A DNA stretch of 49,312 nt, taken from the NCBI GenBank assembly GCA_010909165.1, contig VJWM01000345.1, forward strand, positions 1 through 49,312, read 5' to 3'. Below the pieces are notes generated by a model. The model saw only the letters and a list, made by a program, of their open reading frames with translations. It was not told the DNA's origin and did not search any database. The stretch comes from Anthoceros angustus. Its lineage: Eukaryota > Streptophyta > Anthocerotopsida > Anthocerotales > Anthocerotaceae. Positions 1 through 11,649 of the stretch are shown piece by piece (within the stretch, counting starts at the first letter, position 1; every line of letters starts with the position of its first letter). The translations under genes were made by a program, and so were the position numbers.

Positions 1-402
1 ACACTAAATACATGACAGATGGAACTGCGCCGTTAGAACTACCTACCAACTAAGCTACATCATCAATAAAATACCTTGCATGCTTAACTTAAATATTCAG
101 TAATTCTAGGGTGGTCAAACAAGCAAGAGATTTACTTAATAAAAGTAAGCCTTACTCCATTAGGCAGGATCTTTTAATACCTATGGCAACCGGAGTTAAG
201 TTGAGTTATTATAACGGTTTGTTATTCCCTAAGCTCATCTACATGTTAGGTCATGCTCTCGCCACTAAGTGCACATTGTGATGGGGATGGGATTAGACCC
301 ACGCCTGCTAGGTCACGTTGATTATCCTAAGTGGTGATTATCTCAAAATGATAATTAATCATATTATTATTTGGAAAATTGAGTGAAATTTTAATTAATC
401 TA

Positions 403-404
<2 letters not shown>
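1..404. other. intergenic DNA, no gene seen
   Basis: AT-rich sequence with no convincing ORF, RNA gene or repeat. The short ORF that crosses the neighbouring microsatellite encodes only a tyrosine run and is not a gene. Confidence 0.6.

Positions 405-460
<56 letters not shown>
405..460. repeat. (TTA)n microsatellite
   Basis: About 18 uninterrupted TTA units. Read in one frame they give a poly-tyrosine ORF, which is an artefact. The tract is likely to vary in length between individuals. Confidence 0.97.
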
Positions 461-743
461 TATCCCTATTAAATTATTTATCAATTTTCATATTCCTAAT
501 TTCCATTGCATCAACTATCCTCGGAGGAAGAACTTTGTCCCAAAGTTCAATGAGCCCATAAATAAGAGCAAAGGATGTTGGGGTAGATTGAGAGGTGATG
601 GGTAAGCTCTCATGTCGCATCCGAGTGCGGGTACCCTTTCCACATAACTAATTAAACATTGAAGCTGGATTTGGCGATGTCTATGTGCAAGGAGAGATTC
701 AACCTCAATTTTGCATCCACGAGGTGCGGCGGGGGGGCAAGGT

Positions 744-1025
744 GGGAGGAGGAGGAGGAGGAGGAGGAGGAGGAAGGGAGGAGGGGAGGAAGGGAGGAGG
801 GAGGAAGGGAGGAGGGAGGAAGGAGGAGGAGGAAGGAGGAGGAGGAAGGAGGAGGGAGGAAGGGAGGAGGGAGGAAGGGAGGAGGGAGGAAGGGAGGAGG
901 GGAGGAAGGGAGGAGGAAGGAGGAGGAAGGAGGAGGGGAGGAAGGGAGGAGGGAGGAAGGGAGGAGGGGAGGAAGGGAGGAAGGGAGGAGGGGAGGAGGG
1001 AGGAAGGAGGAGGGAGGAGGGGAGG
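744..1025 (+). repeat. 282-nt homopurine minisatellite
   Basis: Every base from 744 to 1025 is A or G on the plus strand. The tract is built from irregular repeats of a roughly 11-bp unit of the type GGAGGAAGGGA, with pure GGA runs at its left end. Several long ORFs on both strands cross it (Glu/Gly/Arg-rich on plus, Pro/Ser/Leu-rich on minus); they are low-complexity translations of the repeat and not genes. Confidence 0.95.
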
Positions 1026-1059
1026 CGAGTGGAGAAGGGAGGAGGGGGAGGTAATTGGG

Positions 1060-2300
1060 TACCTCGATATTGCTTGAGCAATGTGGTGTGTGAATCGCCA
1101 CGCAGGGATAATTGGTGTCTGAAGCATCAAGATCAATGGCCGTGGTGACGATGAACGTAACACCTTTATAAGCGGAAGCAAAAGTAGATTTACAAGCCAA
1201 AAGTAATTTATTAAAAAGTTATAAATTATCTTAAATATGTATGTGGGGGGTTGTGGTGTGTATTCACTAACTAACCTAATTATTAAGTAAATAATAACTG
1301 ATAGGTTAAACTAACCCCATAACTCTAACACTACCACTCAACCTAGGCAGGTTATTATACTTTACCAAAATTACTCGAAATAGATACCAGTAGACAGCGG
1401 TAGGTGGGTAGAAAAAACAGTTATGTACCCATGGGCATACGAAATGGCATGCCCATGTGTGTTTGAAGGCGGGCTTGATGGCCATTACCGCCACATAACC
1501 CCCGTGCCCAGCCTCTCTTAAAAATAACGAAAGCCCGCGAACAGGAAAAACGATAATGCATCACGAGCGCCAACAGCTGAAACTAGCTGCGGCGTGCGGG
1601 AGGAAGAGCTTGACGATGGACGGGAGGAGGAGAGAACGACAGCCGATAGCGTCGTGGGCGGCTCACCCGGCGAACATGTGATCAACCTAGATTCGGGAGA
1701 GCATCCACGGGGCTAGGACCTCCCAAAGAATGCAAATTCTTCAGGCGGCATTTACAAAATTCCCAATCTTGACTGCCGCATCCATCAACAATCCCCTGCA
1801 GCATACCCAAGAGGGCCCCAAGGAGGGCACCACAGACAAAGATGCTGGTATGCTGACATTGCTAGTAAAAGCTGACATTGGGGCCAATCTCGCACTATCG
1901 TATCTCTGCCAAACAGTATGAACTTGAGGCTCTGTTGAACACGCGCCTGAGAAGTTGAAATACACTCATACTGGCATTTTGCAGAGTTCCGTATGGTCCA
2001 GTCTTTAAGCCGTGTAGTTGTTTTCCTTTATATTGAATGGCTGAAGGGTTGAATTGCTGACATTGGCATAACATGTGGAAATATTGTAACTGAGGAAGTA
2101 ATTCAAAGGAGGGCGAAACACAAGCTCCTTCAGCCTTTGCTGCTCGGCCAGTGCCAACTATGAGTATGTTGCCTCCCATCCCAATTTATCCTCCTAGATC
2201 GCCACCTGATAATTGGTCGATGGAAACACTTCGTAAGGCATTATGACCTTAAACATAATCCAGATGTGTGGTATGGACAAAAACACTTTGAGGAGGATAG
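1060..2300. other. intergenic DNA, no gene seen
   Basis: Only short ORFs without recognisable motifs or plausible splice structure are present. A GC-rich patch lies near 1500-1680, but I could not assign it to a gene or to a transposon class. Confidence 0.5.
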
Positions 2301-2329
2301 AGAGGAGATCCACGGTGTGATAAGAAGGC

Positions 2330-2790
2330 AGTTGCGGCTTAGGCGGGACATTCAAGACCTTCATAGTGGGAAAGTGGTCCTAGCATGGAGCAGGGTTGGC
2401 ATCTACAGCTATAGCACCCATATTGTCACAAAATGAATTAGTGGGATCTGGTTGTGACTGATTCACAGAGTCTAAGAATGAACGCTCCCACTGTGCCTCC
2501 TTACATGCATCTATCAGTGCTTTGTACTCAGCTTCTGTAGAAGACAAGGCAAGAGAAGCTTAGTTTTGCTCAACAAAGCGGACCTAGAGGCCAGAATGAA
2601 ATAATAAGCTGAAAGGATCTTCCTAGTGTCGGCATTAGAAGCCAATCGACATCAACTAAGAGGTAAGCAACAAAGACTTGCTCCCACTTACTAAACACTG
2701 TAGCCCATAGCTAATGGTACTCTTAAGATAGCAGTATATGCGCTTAACAGGTGTCCAATGTGTGCGACTCGGCTGCTTGAGGAATTAGGA
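2330..2790 (-). pseudogene. Ty1/copia RNase H remnant
   Basis: The minus-strand translation of about 2440-2560 contains ALSSTEAEYKALIDACKEA, the hallmark segment of the RNase H domain of Ty1/copia polyproteins. It is followed by FCDNMGAIAVDANP, matching the usual CDNxxAIxxxxNP block around the next catalytic aspartate. Sequence further upstream on the minus strand (towards 2790) keeps a YLKSTISYGL-like piece of the preceding linker but has stop codons. No LTRs, integrase or reverse transcriptase are visible nearby, so this is an isolated, non-functional 3' pol fragment of a copia element. Confidence 0.8.
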
Positions 2791-2799
2791 CACAATGCT

Positions 2800-3395
2800 A
2801 ATGCTGCAGCTAAAATCTAGACATGTCCAATTGGCAGAAAATCAAACATAGGTGACAAGGTAAGGTATAGATGTAACATAGTTTGCCCTTTCTAGTCGGG
2901 ATTTTCTTTGCGGCTTGAATGTACAAGCGTAAAAGTAGAGGGCTCAAGGGCATCCTAGCAACCCCACTGTCAGAATTTCTTGAGTGCTTTTGTCCCCACT
3001 TTGATTGCCAATTTGTTATATTGATATGCAATTAGCTTAACCCTAATGATGCCCGAATGCCTCTCTTCTTGCAAGATTGACCAGAGCTTGTTCTAGGGAT
3101 GGTGTCAAGGCCTTTTGAAGTCAACGAAGCGAATGAAGAACCCTCTTCATTGTCACCATTGTATGATAGCCGTGGTGAGTACTTGGTCCATGCACCGGTT
3201 CACTCTAAAGCCGCTTTGACCGAGGAACCTTCATTGGGTTATATCACATTTGCGAAAGAGTGTGAGAGAAAAGTACATGGACAATGTCTTCTGGACATGT
3301 CTTCACTGGTTTTCTAGAGGAAATCTATTTTGTTGCTTTGAGGGGTTATTTTGGGCCTTGGCTTGCCTAGTCCCTTTTAGTGGAGAATAACCCCT
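2800..3395. other. intergenic DNA, no gene seen
   Basis: There are two short ORFs (minus near 2810-3031, plus near 3099-3317) without recognisable motifs. They may be parts of the neighbouring dead retroelements, but nothing in the sequence shows it. Confidence 0.45.
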
Positions 3396-3399
3396 ATGC

Positions 3400-3730
3400 T
3401 AAGAGACGCTGTTCTGTCCCATTACGGAGGCCAAACAATGGTACGATTACGGGAAGCTCCTGTTTGAGAGCATGGAGGAGCAACACTTGCAACCAACAAC
3501 ACTAGAAGGTGCATCTCAACATATAAAATTCACAATCGCAGAAGTCAAATATTTGATATCCTCACTCAAACAAGGGAAGGCTGCTGAGCAGATCTTGGGC
3601 TGTTTGCCAACAACCTAGAGCAAATCAAACGTGTTACCCATACACAAATTTGGCGTACATGATGTAGTGAACAATTATAGAATGATTGTGATAAACATAG
3701 CCTCAATCGGAAGGGATTTCAGGAATTTTG
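3400..3730 (+). pseudogene. LINE-type reverse transcriptase remnant
   Basis: A plus-strand reading gives FTIAEVKYLISSLKQGKAA, which resembles the start of the RT domain of plant non-LTR retrotransposons (the usual pattern is ...EVxxAIxxLKxGKAxGxD). About 40 codons later comes PIHKFGVHDVVNNYRMIVIN, which resembles the PLxKxGDxxDxxNYRxIxL block. A stop codon lies between the two and the conserved aspartate region after GKAA is altered. The catalytic YADD region and an endonuclease domain were not found. It is therefore a small, dead fragment. Confidence 0.55.
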
Positions 3731-3885
3731 GACAGGTACCAAGACATCTAAACACCTATTTCGCAAGTCAAGTACTTACGAGCATGGTGGAAACAAGGCA
3801 AGCCAAACCCTTTGGAGCCCAGCCAAACTCAGGAGGCGTCTTTAGCAACCGAGAATGCAAAAGAAGCGAGTCATCAGAAACGAAC

Positions 3886-3913
3886 CAATTGCGCCGGACG
3901 TGCGGCGCAATTG
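3886..3913. repeat. perfect 11-bp inverted repeat with 6-nt loop
   Basis: Arms CAATTGCGCCG (3886-3896) and CGGCGCAATTG (3903-3913) are exact reverse complements around GACGTG. It stands alone in non-coding sequence. It could be the closing hairpin of a small transposon remnant or have no function. Confidence 0.8.
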
Positions 3914-4566
3914 TGAATGGTTGTCATAAAATTGCCCGGAGGGCACACATTTGATTTGCACCCACTGCTCACCTGCTCGAGAATTGTATGGGACGATGCA
4001 CGAGGACTTTGATAAATTCAGCAACTTATTTCAAAGCTTATCATGCTTGCAAACAATGTGCAGGGCTGTCCCTCTCTTATTCCACAAATTCTTCCGATAT
4101 CGTGTATCCATTTCCCTCATCATATTCCCTAAGCTTGAGAGCCGCTACAATTGCTACCGTCCAACGTGGACAAATAGTGATAATCTATTCAGAGCTAATG
4201 TGACATGCAGGGTCACTGACCACCACATCCACCATTGACACTTGGTCACCTCGTACGAGATACAAATCCGCCATGGAGTGTCTGACTTGTAATAAGAATG
4301 TAACGGGTGACTCATGCTACTAAGCAACGGGTGCTATGATCCGGTGCAGCTCCCTTGACCATGTATACCTATTAAAAAGTTATGGAGCAGACGGCCAGCG
4401 GCCGACCTATCACAAAATTAAAACCCACATACCGGAAGTGCTCGCGTCACCACCAAATAAGTGCTCGGTTCATAGGACTACTTATCACAAATAGTTAGGA
4501 ACCGATAGCTAGATCGCTTCTCACCAAGCGCGCCCGTAAGTGCTGGCTCCACCATGACTGGTCTAC
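3914..4566. other. intergenic, 3' flank of the Nudix gene
   Basis: No gene was recognised. Three loosely similar stretches about 78 bp apart (near 4405, 4482 and 4560, each beginning with a C-T-A-T-CA/GA-CA-type core) suggest a decayed short tandem repeat that runs into the 3' end of the Nudix reading frame. Confidence 0.4.
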
Positions 4567-5322
4567 CTATGACAGATAGCCAGGAACCCACTTCCAGAAG
4601 TGTTTCCGGACACCAGATGCAGCTTGCTGCGCACTACCAGGTGAGCTGGGACTTTGTTCCTCCTCCAGAGTGCAGAAATCGTGGGATGGTAAATCATGCA
4701 CGAAGGCAACCACGCTATGAATAACGTATCGCGTTATGAGACCAGGGTATGACAACGATTCCCTCTCCTCTTCCTGCCTCGTATATGTGTCCCAACTGAT
4801 GACAACCTTGTCGGCTGCGCCCATTAGACAGCCCAGCTCCTCATAGATGCCTCGGAAGCAAGCCTTTTCGACTGTCTCCCCCGGTTTCATTTTCTCAGAG
4901 AGCGGCCTATTCCTGTCACGGACCCGGCCATCAGCCATCTCTTGGCCGGATTCGACAAGGCACTGGCCTGCTCCATTCCGTATGTGAACGCTGGCAACAT
5001 GTACCGTGCGCCTGGGCGGAGCGGCATCTTCCAAATAGGTCTCTCCCGCTACAAGCTCGTCCCAAAGATTGGCCATGCTCTTCGTACCAGGAGCTGTTCC
5101 CCATGACTCCAGTTGTGCCCCCTTGGAAGCAAGACGTTCGTGCAGCCAAGTGGACAAAGCCCCCACAGACCCGATCTCAGTTGCTGTGACACAGCGAGCA
5201 TTGTTTGGCCCGAGCGCTGACCTTGGATCTCCACCAATCGGTATCTCCCACAACCGAGCTCCCGGAGTAGACAGAGCGCCACATCCCATGCCAGCGCTGT
5301 CTGAGTTCTCTGAGCTTTTCAT
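4567..5322 (-). CDS. Nudix hydrolase-like protein with atypical Nudix box
   Basis: An intact 251-codon ORF. Residues about 104-250 look like a Nudix hydrolase fold: RNRPLSEKM leads into a Nudix helix at about 143-165 with E149, R157, E161, E162 and G164 in the canonical spacing. The consensus is GX5EX7REUXEEXGU. Here the Glu after Arg is Gly158 and the leading Gly is Glu143, so a metal/base residue that is catalytic in MutT-type enzymes is missing. Downstream blocks SYPGLITRYVIH and VRKHFWKWV resemble, as I recall it, a plant-specific group of uncharacterised Nudix-domain proteins. The N-terminal 100 residues, with a WLHERL helix, seem to be the family's own leader domain. I chose the start at 5322 because it is the first Met of the only open frame; an upstream exon cannot be excluded. 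The substrate is unknown. It is divergently paired with the PTGES2-like gene about 300 bp away. Confidence 0.75.
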   Translation of the reverse strand: MKSSENSDSAGMGCGALSTPGARLWEIPIGGDPRSALGPNNARCVTATEIGSVGALSTWLHERLASKGAQLESWGTAPGTKSMANLWDELVAGETYLEDAAPPRRTVHVASVHIRNGAGQCLVESGQEMADGRVRDRNRPLSEKMKPGETVEKACFRGIYEELGCLMGAADKVVISWDTYTRQEEERESLSYPGLITRYVIHSVVAFVHDLPSHDFCTLEEEQSPSSPGSAQQAASGVRKHFWKWVPGYLS

Positions 5323-5630
5323 CTTCGAAGATGGAAGTCCGGTGGTTGGATGAGCGTCGCAACTATGACCTGGCCTTCCGCGTCCTGCGTGAGTGTGACG
5401 ATGAGCGGGTGTCTGCTTAGGTGGAAAAGGAATTTGCCTTTCTCCGAGCAGGTAGTCGACTGTGGAAGGACCTTGAACGAGCCTCTAGACACCCTAGGGC
5501 CAAAGGAGTTCTGTAACCCTGGCAGAGTGTTAACCGCTGCCGTCTGCAGGAGGAAGCAGAATCGGAAACAGAATGCCATGAATCAGACTGGTTACATGCC
5601 GGGATTGAATGCAGACTTGAAAAGCTGGGA
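5323..5630. promoter_or_regulatory. probable bidirectional promoter region
   Basis: About 300 bp separate the apparent start of the minus-strand Nudix gene from the first plausible start of the plus-strand PTGES2-like gene. Both promoters and 5' UTRs should lie here. No clear TATA box was seen. Some of this DNA could be additional 5' coding sequence of either gene. Confidence 0.35.
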
Positions 5631-7090
<1,460 letters not shown>

Positions 7091-7260
7091 AATAGTTATA
7101 CTGTGGGTGATGCCAGCATGTCTTTTCTGCAAGCTTGAAACCGATGATTGTTGTTAGGCAATGGCGATTGCGTGTTGTTGCAGTTTGCGGGCACACACCA
7201 TGACCATGATGTGCCCGACAGCGTCATGTGGACCTAACTGTGCATGGCTTAGGGTAGAGA

Positions 7261-7266
7261 TATATA
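7261..7266 (+). promoter_or_regulatory. putative TATA box of SIP1 copy 1
   Basis: GATATATAC sits about 200 bp upstream of the SIP1 start codon at 7459. The identical motif occurs at 9078-9083 for copy 2. Support is sequence resemblance only. Confidence 0.35.
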
Positions 7267-7458
7267 CAGTGAAGTATCTTTTCCAAGACGAACCGTTTTA
7301 GAAGTTGGAGTTTTGCTGATACCAAGAGATTTTGAGCCATGCAAAGTGTGATCAGCCAGAGAGTGCGTCCATGTATGCAGTGTGCAGCGTATATAGATTA
7401 AACTTCGCTTCGCCTCGGTTGACAGGCTCCGCCGGCACACTGCTCGCTTGCTTGCTCC

Positions 7459-8254
7459 ATGGGGCTCGTAAAGCTGGCGCTGGCAGATGCCGGTCTGACG
7501 TTTCTGTGGGTGCTCTTGACGGCCCGCTGGGCGCCGTGGTGGACTGGCTGGCCAGGCCTCTGGGCTTGTCTGCTAACCTCCATCTTTCTCGTCGCCATCA
7601 TCATATTTGTGCTCATCACCATCTTCTCGGCCGTGGGGCGGCAATTGGGAGGGCCAGCTGGAATCCGACGTCCCTGCTGGCCTTCTGGGCCGTAGGACTG
7701 AGCAACCTCACCTTACTGGATTTCGCAGTCCGGTTCCCGGCTCAGGTAGGAGAACATGGTACCCGCTCTGGCTCTCACTTCATGAACGCTATGGCATGGC
7801 CAATGGCTGAGCATGTGGTTGTGGTTGACAGGCTGTGGGAGCAGCAGGCGGGGCTTTGGCAGCAAGAGAATTCACGCCGCACTACTACCAGCACTACCTG
7901 GGGGCCTGAGCTGAAAGTGGACTTGCACACGGGGCCGCCATCGAAGCCGGGCTCACCTTCCTCATGACGCTGGCGGTGCTGGCCGCTGTCCTCAAGGGCC
8001 CCAAGAGTGACCACGGCAAGACCGCCCTCATTGTCGTCGCCACCATCGTGCTCGTGGGATTAGGGCAGGCCTACACCGGCCCTGCTATGAACCCTGCCAA
8101 CGCCTTCGCCTGGGCCTTCTTGAGGAGCGGCCATTTGGACTGGGAGCACTACTACGTGTACTGGCTCACGCCACTGCTCGCAACGTGGCTCGCCTCCTCC
8201 TTCTTCGCCTTGCTGAACAAGCCTGCCGCCGGGCTCAAAGAGAAGGCTGCTTGA
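7459..8254 (+). CDS. SIP1: SIP1-type aquaporin, copy 1 (frame-broken)
   Basis: Small basic intrinsic protein, an MIP-family channel that plants keep mainly in the endoplasmic reticulum, where it conducts water or small neutral solutes. Exon 1 (7459-7745) starts MGLVKLALADAGLTFLWVLL (helix 1) and contains SWNPTS, the degenerate first NPA box (NPT) typical of SIP1. Intron 7746-7831 has GT-AG ends. Exon 2 (7832-8254) reads AVGAAGGALAAREF, then LKVDLHTG, helix 5, YTGPAMNPANAFAWAF with the second NPA box, EHYYVYW, and a C-terminus ending LKEKAA. The spliced length, about 236 codons, fits the family (about 240). Three frame breaks, near 7634, 7908 and 7933, all lie in runs of four or five G followed by C. 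Each could be repaired by one missing G or C, so base-calling error is more likely than pseudogenisation. Confidence 0.85.
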
Positions 8255-9060
8255 TAACTCGCCCCGGCATTGGCAGTTGCTTGTTCCTTTGTCTCGCTTC
8301 CTGAAACTGCTTCTTGGTGCGAGCAAGGTCTCGGCCTGGGGCTCGCTTGCTTCCTTGGCACACTGGCGAGAGCCCGGAACAGGAGGCGAGCCAATGGCAT
8401 AGCAGGTCCTGCCGCTCATCGGAGGAGGCCTTTTTATCCTCAACCCTCCCATCCTACATATGTCCGTACATATTTATGTACCTAGCAACGTTTCTCCCTT
8501 CCTATTAGAATCATCGCTGGCCGATTTAACTATTTTTGCAACAAAGGGCGTACCGTATTCGGAACTCTTCAAAACAAGTGAGACCACGAATTTCCATAGT
8601 TCCGCGTTACGTTAAATCCGTAGAACGTGCAGAGAATTTAAATGTTGTGTCGTTTTACTTGTTACCTTATCTGTATTGTATATATCTACCTATGTTTATA
8701 GGTCTGTGAAATCCTGAAAAATATTTTATATGCATGAAATAAAAAATTATTTAGGGGAGAAAAATCTAATTTTTTATGCTTATATGGCAATAGGTATGGC
8801 GTACAAAAGAGAGAGCTAATATGGACCTGTATTTATTTTCTTCCATATGTTTTTTTTCCGGACAACTAGGATTTGTCCTTTGGGTAAATCCGCCTGGCTT
8901 GTGGACCAAAAGTGACCTTAACACAAACTTTTATTTTCAATTCGGGTTTGCCTCAAGTTCTCTTCGCTTCTTTCCTCCACCGCCACTTCTTCCTCTCTCA
9001 ACTCCGCTTCTCTCTCCGCCTGCTGGTACTTCCTTCCTTCCACCTTAGCTTGTTTCGCTC
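8255..9060. other. 3' flank of SIP1 copy 1, no other gene
   Basis: Contains the probable 3' UTR and AT-rich spacer (AATAAAAAATTATTT near 8738) up to the duplication junction. Short ORFs here have no recognisable motif. The CT-rich stretch 8965-9040 is where the two duplicated units diverge. Confidence 0.5.
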
Positions 9061-10887
9061 ATGGCTTAGGGTAGAGATATATACAGTGAAGTATCTTTTC
9101 CAAGACGAACCGTTTTAGAAGTTGGAGTTTTGCTGATACCAAGAGATTTTGAGCCATGCAAAGTGTGATCAGCCAGAGAGTGCGTCCATGTATGCAGTGT
9201 GCAGCGTATATAGATTAAACTTCGCTTCGCCTCGGTTGACAGGCTCCGCCGGCACACTGCTCGCTTGCTTGCTCCATGGGGCTCGTAAAGCTGGCGCTGG
9301 CAGATGCCGGTCTGACGTTTCTGTGGGTGCTCTTGACGGCCCGCTGGGCGCCGTGGTGGACTGGCTGGCCAGGCCTCTGGGCTTGTCTGCTAACCTCCAT
9401 CTTTCTCGTCGCCATCATCATATTTGTGCTCATCACCATCTTCTCGGCCGTGGGGCGGCAATTGGGAGGGCCAGCTGGAATCCGACGTCCCTGCTGGCCT
9501 TCTGGGCCGTAGGACTGAGCAACCTCACCTTACTGGATTTCGCAGTCCGGTTCCCGGCTCAGGTAGGAGAACATGGTACCCGCTCTGGCTCTCACTTCAT
9601 GAACGCTATGGCATGGCCAATGGCTGAGCATGTGGTTGTGGTTGACAGGCTGTGGGAGCAGCAGGCGGGGCTTTGGCAGCAAGAGAATTCACGCCGCACT
9701 ACTACCAGCACTACCTGGGGGCCTGAGCTGAAAGTGGACTTGCACACGGGGCCGCCATCGAAGCCGGGCTCACCTTCCTCATGACGCTGGCGGTGCTGGC
9801 CGCTGTCCTCAAGGGCCCCAAGAGTGACCACGGCAAGACCGCCCTCATTGTCGTCGCCACCATCGTGCTCGTGGGATTAGGGCAGGCCTACACCGGCCCT
9901 GCTATGAACCCTGCCAACGCCTTCGCCTGGGCCTTCTTGAGGAGCGGCCATTTGGACTGGGAGCACTACTACGTGTACTGGCTCACGCCACTGCTCGCAA
10001 CGTGGCTCGCCTCCTCCTTCTTCGCCTTGCTGAACAAGCCTGCCGCCGGGCTCAAAGAGAAGGCTGCTTGATAACTCGCCCCGGCATTGGCAGTTGCTTG
10101 TTCCTTTGTCTCGCTTCCTGAAACTGCTTCTTGGTGCGAGCAAGGTCTCGGCCTGGGGCTCGCTTGCTTCCTTGGCACACTGGCGAGAGCCCGGAACAGG
10201 AGGCGAGCCAATGGCATAGCAGGTCCTGCCGCTCATCGGAGGAGGCCTTTTTATCCTCAACCCTCCCATCCTACATATGTCCGTACATATTTATGTACCT
10301 AGCAACGTTTCTCCCTTCCTATTAGAATCATCGCTGGCCGATTTAACTATTTTTGCAACAAAGGGCGTACCGTATTCGGAACTCTTCAAAACAAGTGAGA
10401 CCACGAATTTCCATAGTTCCGCGTTACGTTAAATCCGTAGAACGTGCAGAGAATTTAAATGTTGTGTCGTTTTACTTGTTACCTTATCTGTATTGTATAT
10501 ATCTACCTATGTTTATAGGTCTGTGAAATCCTGAAAAATATTTTATATGCATGAAATAAAAAATTATTTAGGGGAGAAAAATCTAATTTTTTATGCTTAT
10601 ATGGCAATAGGTATGGCGTACAAAAAGAGAGAGCTAATATGGACCTGTATTTATTTTCTTCCATATGTTTTTTCTGGACAACTAGGATTTGTCCTTTGGG
10701 TAAATCCCTGCCCTGGGCTTGTGGACCAAAAGTGACCTTAACACAAACTTTTATTTTCAATTCGGGTTTGCCCTGAAGTTCTCTTCGCTTCTTTCCTCCA
10801 CTGCCACTTCTTCCTCTCTCAACTCCGCTTCTCTCTCCCCGCCCCTGTTGGTACTTCCTTCCTTCCCACCTTAGCTTGTTTCTGCTC
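9061..10887. repeat. tandem duplication unit 2 (SIP1 gene plus flanks)
   Basis: 1,827 bp directly repeating 7244-9060. The join falls after GTTTCGCTC at 9060, and the same position in this unit reads GTTTCTGCTC at 10887. Differences cluster in the last quarter and often exchange CG for CTG. Confidence 0.95.
9276..10071 (+). CDS. SIP1: SIP1-type aquaporin, copy 2 (frame-broken)
   Basis: Second copy of the SIP1-like gene, 1,817 bp downstream of the first, with exon 1 at 9276-9562 and exon 2 at 9649-10071. The protein, the NPT/NPA boxes and the three frame breaks are the same as in copy 1. Identical breaks in both copies mean one of three things: they predate a very recent duplication, gene conversion homogenised the copies, or both copies were assembled from the same reads. 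The last would make the duplication a possible haplotype or assembly artefact. The putative TATA box is at 9078-9083. Confidence 0.8.
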
Positions 10888-10924
10888 AGGAATTTGAGGC
10901 AATCCAAGGTATTCCGTATATTGT

Positions 10925-11335
10925 AGGTATGTGCAATGGATGGATCTCATATTCCTATATTAGTCCAACCCATGCCAAGAGGCAATTATTACAAACGGAA
11001 GGGTTTTAATCTCAAGTCTTGCAACTAACTATCACTGCAAAGTATTGAGTATGGAACTAAAACTTTGGATGAGCAGGTAGTCTAAATGATTGGAACCTTT
11101 TCAAAAGGACACGACTTGATCGGAAATGTGAAGTAGGAATGTTGGGCCATTATAGCCTTGTTGGTGATGCTAGGTATTGGCCATGTCTCTACATGCTTCC
11201 CCCTTCTGAGGATCACGAGAAGGTTTATCTCCTTTGCAATCAAATTAGAATGATGTTCATAGTAGTTATTGTCACCACTTCTGTTAGGACGCAAAGCATA
11301 TGCTTGGTCCTGTTGACATGGCTTGCTGCTGAGTA
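10925..11335 (+). pseudogene. PIF/Harbinger transposase fragment, copy 1
   Basis: The plus strand near 10935 reads AMDGSHIPI, matching the DG(S/T)H motif that holds the first catalytic Asp of DDE_Tnp_4 (PIF/Harbinger) transposases. YYKRKGFNLK follows, matching the RKGxxxxN block. After frame changes, SLNDWNLF and then GHYSLVGDARYWP correspond to the PGSxxD and LxGDxGY blocks (second Asp). Stops and frame changes show it is dead. The segment around 11020-11240 recurs about 1 kb downstream in copy 2. Confidence 0.7.
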
Positions 11336-11649
11336 GACTTGTAAGTGGCAACTTGTCCTACTCGTTGTGAAAGAAAATAATTTTGAAACTAGGATGTTCG
11401 GGTCCTCCATAGTGCTCTATAATGGCCTTAGCATATATCAATACCCATCTGACATAGTTCTTGTCCCAACCCAAGACGTGCATTTTAAAGAATGAGGGCC
11501 TTTTTGCATTGATCGTCGGTGATAGAGCCATGGTGGCACTATCAACCAACCTAATAGTTCCACCATGGCAGGCAATTCTCGATGTTCAGGTCGAGAAGTT
11601 ACATATCGTTCATGTTGAGCGTCGGTGAGCACATGGTGTAAACCCTAGA

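Larger units (their letters stand above)
7244..9060. repeat. tandem duplication unit 1 (SIP1 gene plus flanks)
   Basis: 1,817 bp repeated directly and immediately by 9061-10887. As far as I can compare by eye, the first about 1.5 kb is identical in both units, including the coding part and its frame breaks. The last about 250 bp differ by small indels and substitutions. The unit carries a complete promoter-to-3'-flank copy of the SIP1-like gene. Confidence 0.95.

Noticed and set aside
379-561. 60-codon ORF with a long tyrosine run
   Set aside because: It is created by the (TTA)n microsatellite.
515-1200. Several 130-190 codon ORFs on both strands, Pro/Ser/Leu-rich or Gly/Glu/Arg-rich
   Set aside because: They are translations of the homopurine repeat in different frames, with no non-repeat domain.
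7459-10071. Calling both SIP1 copies pseudogenes
   Set aside because: All breaks lie at G/C runs and are identical in both copies, and splice sites and both NPA-type boxes are intact, so sequencing error is the better explanation.
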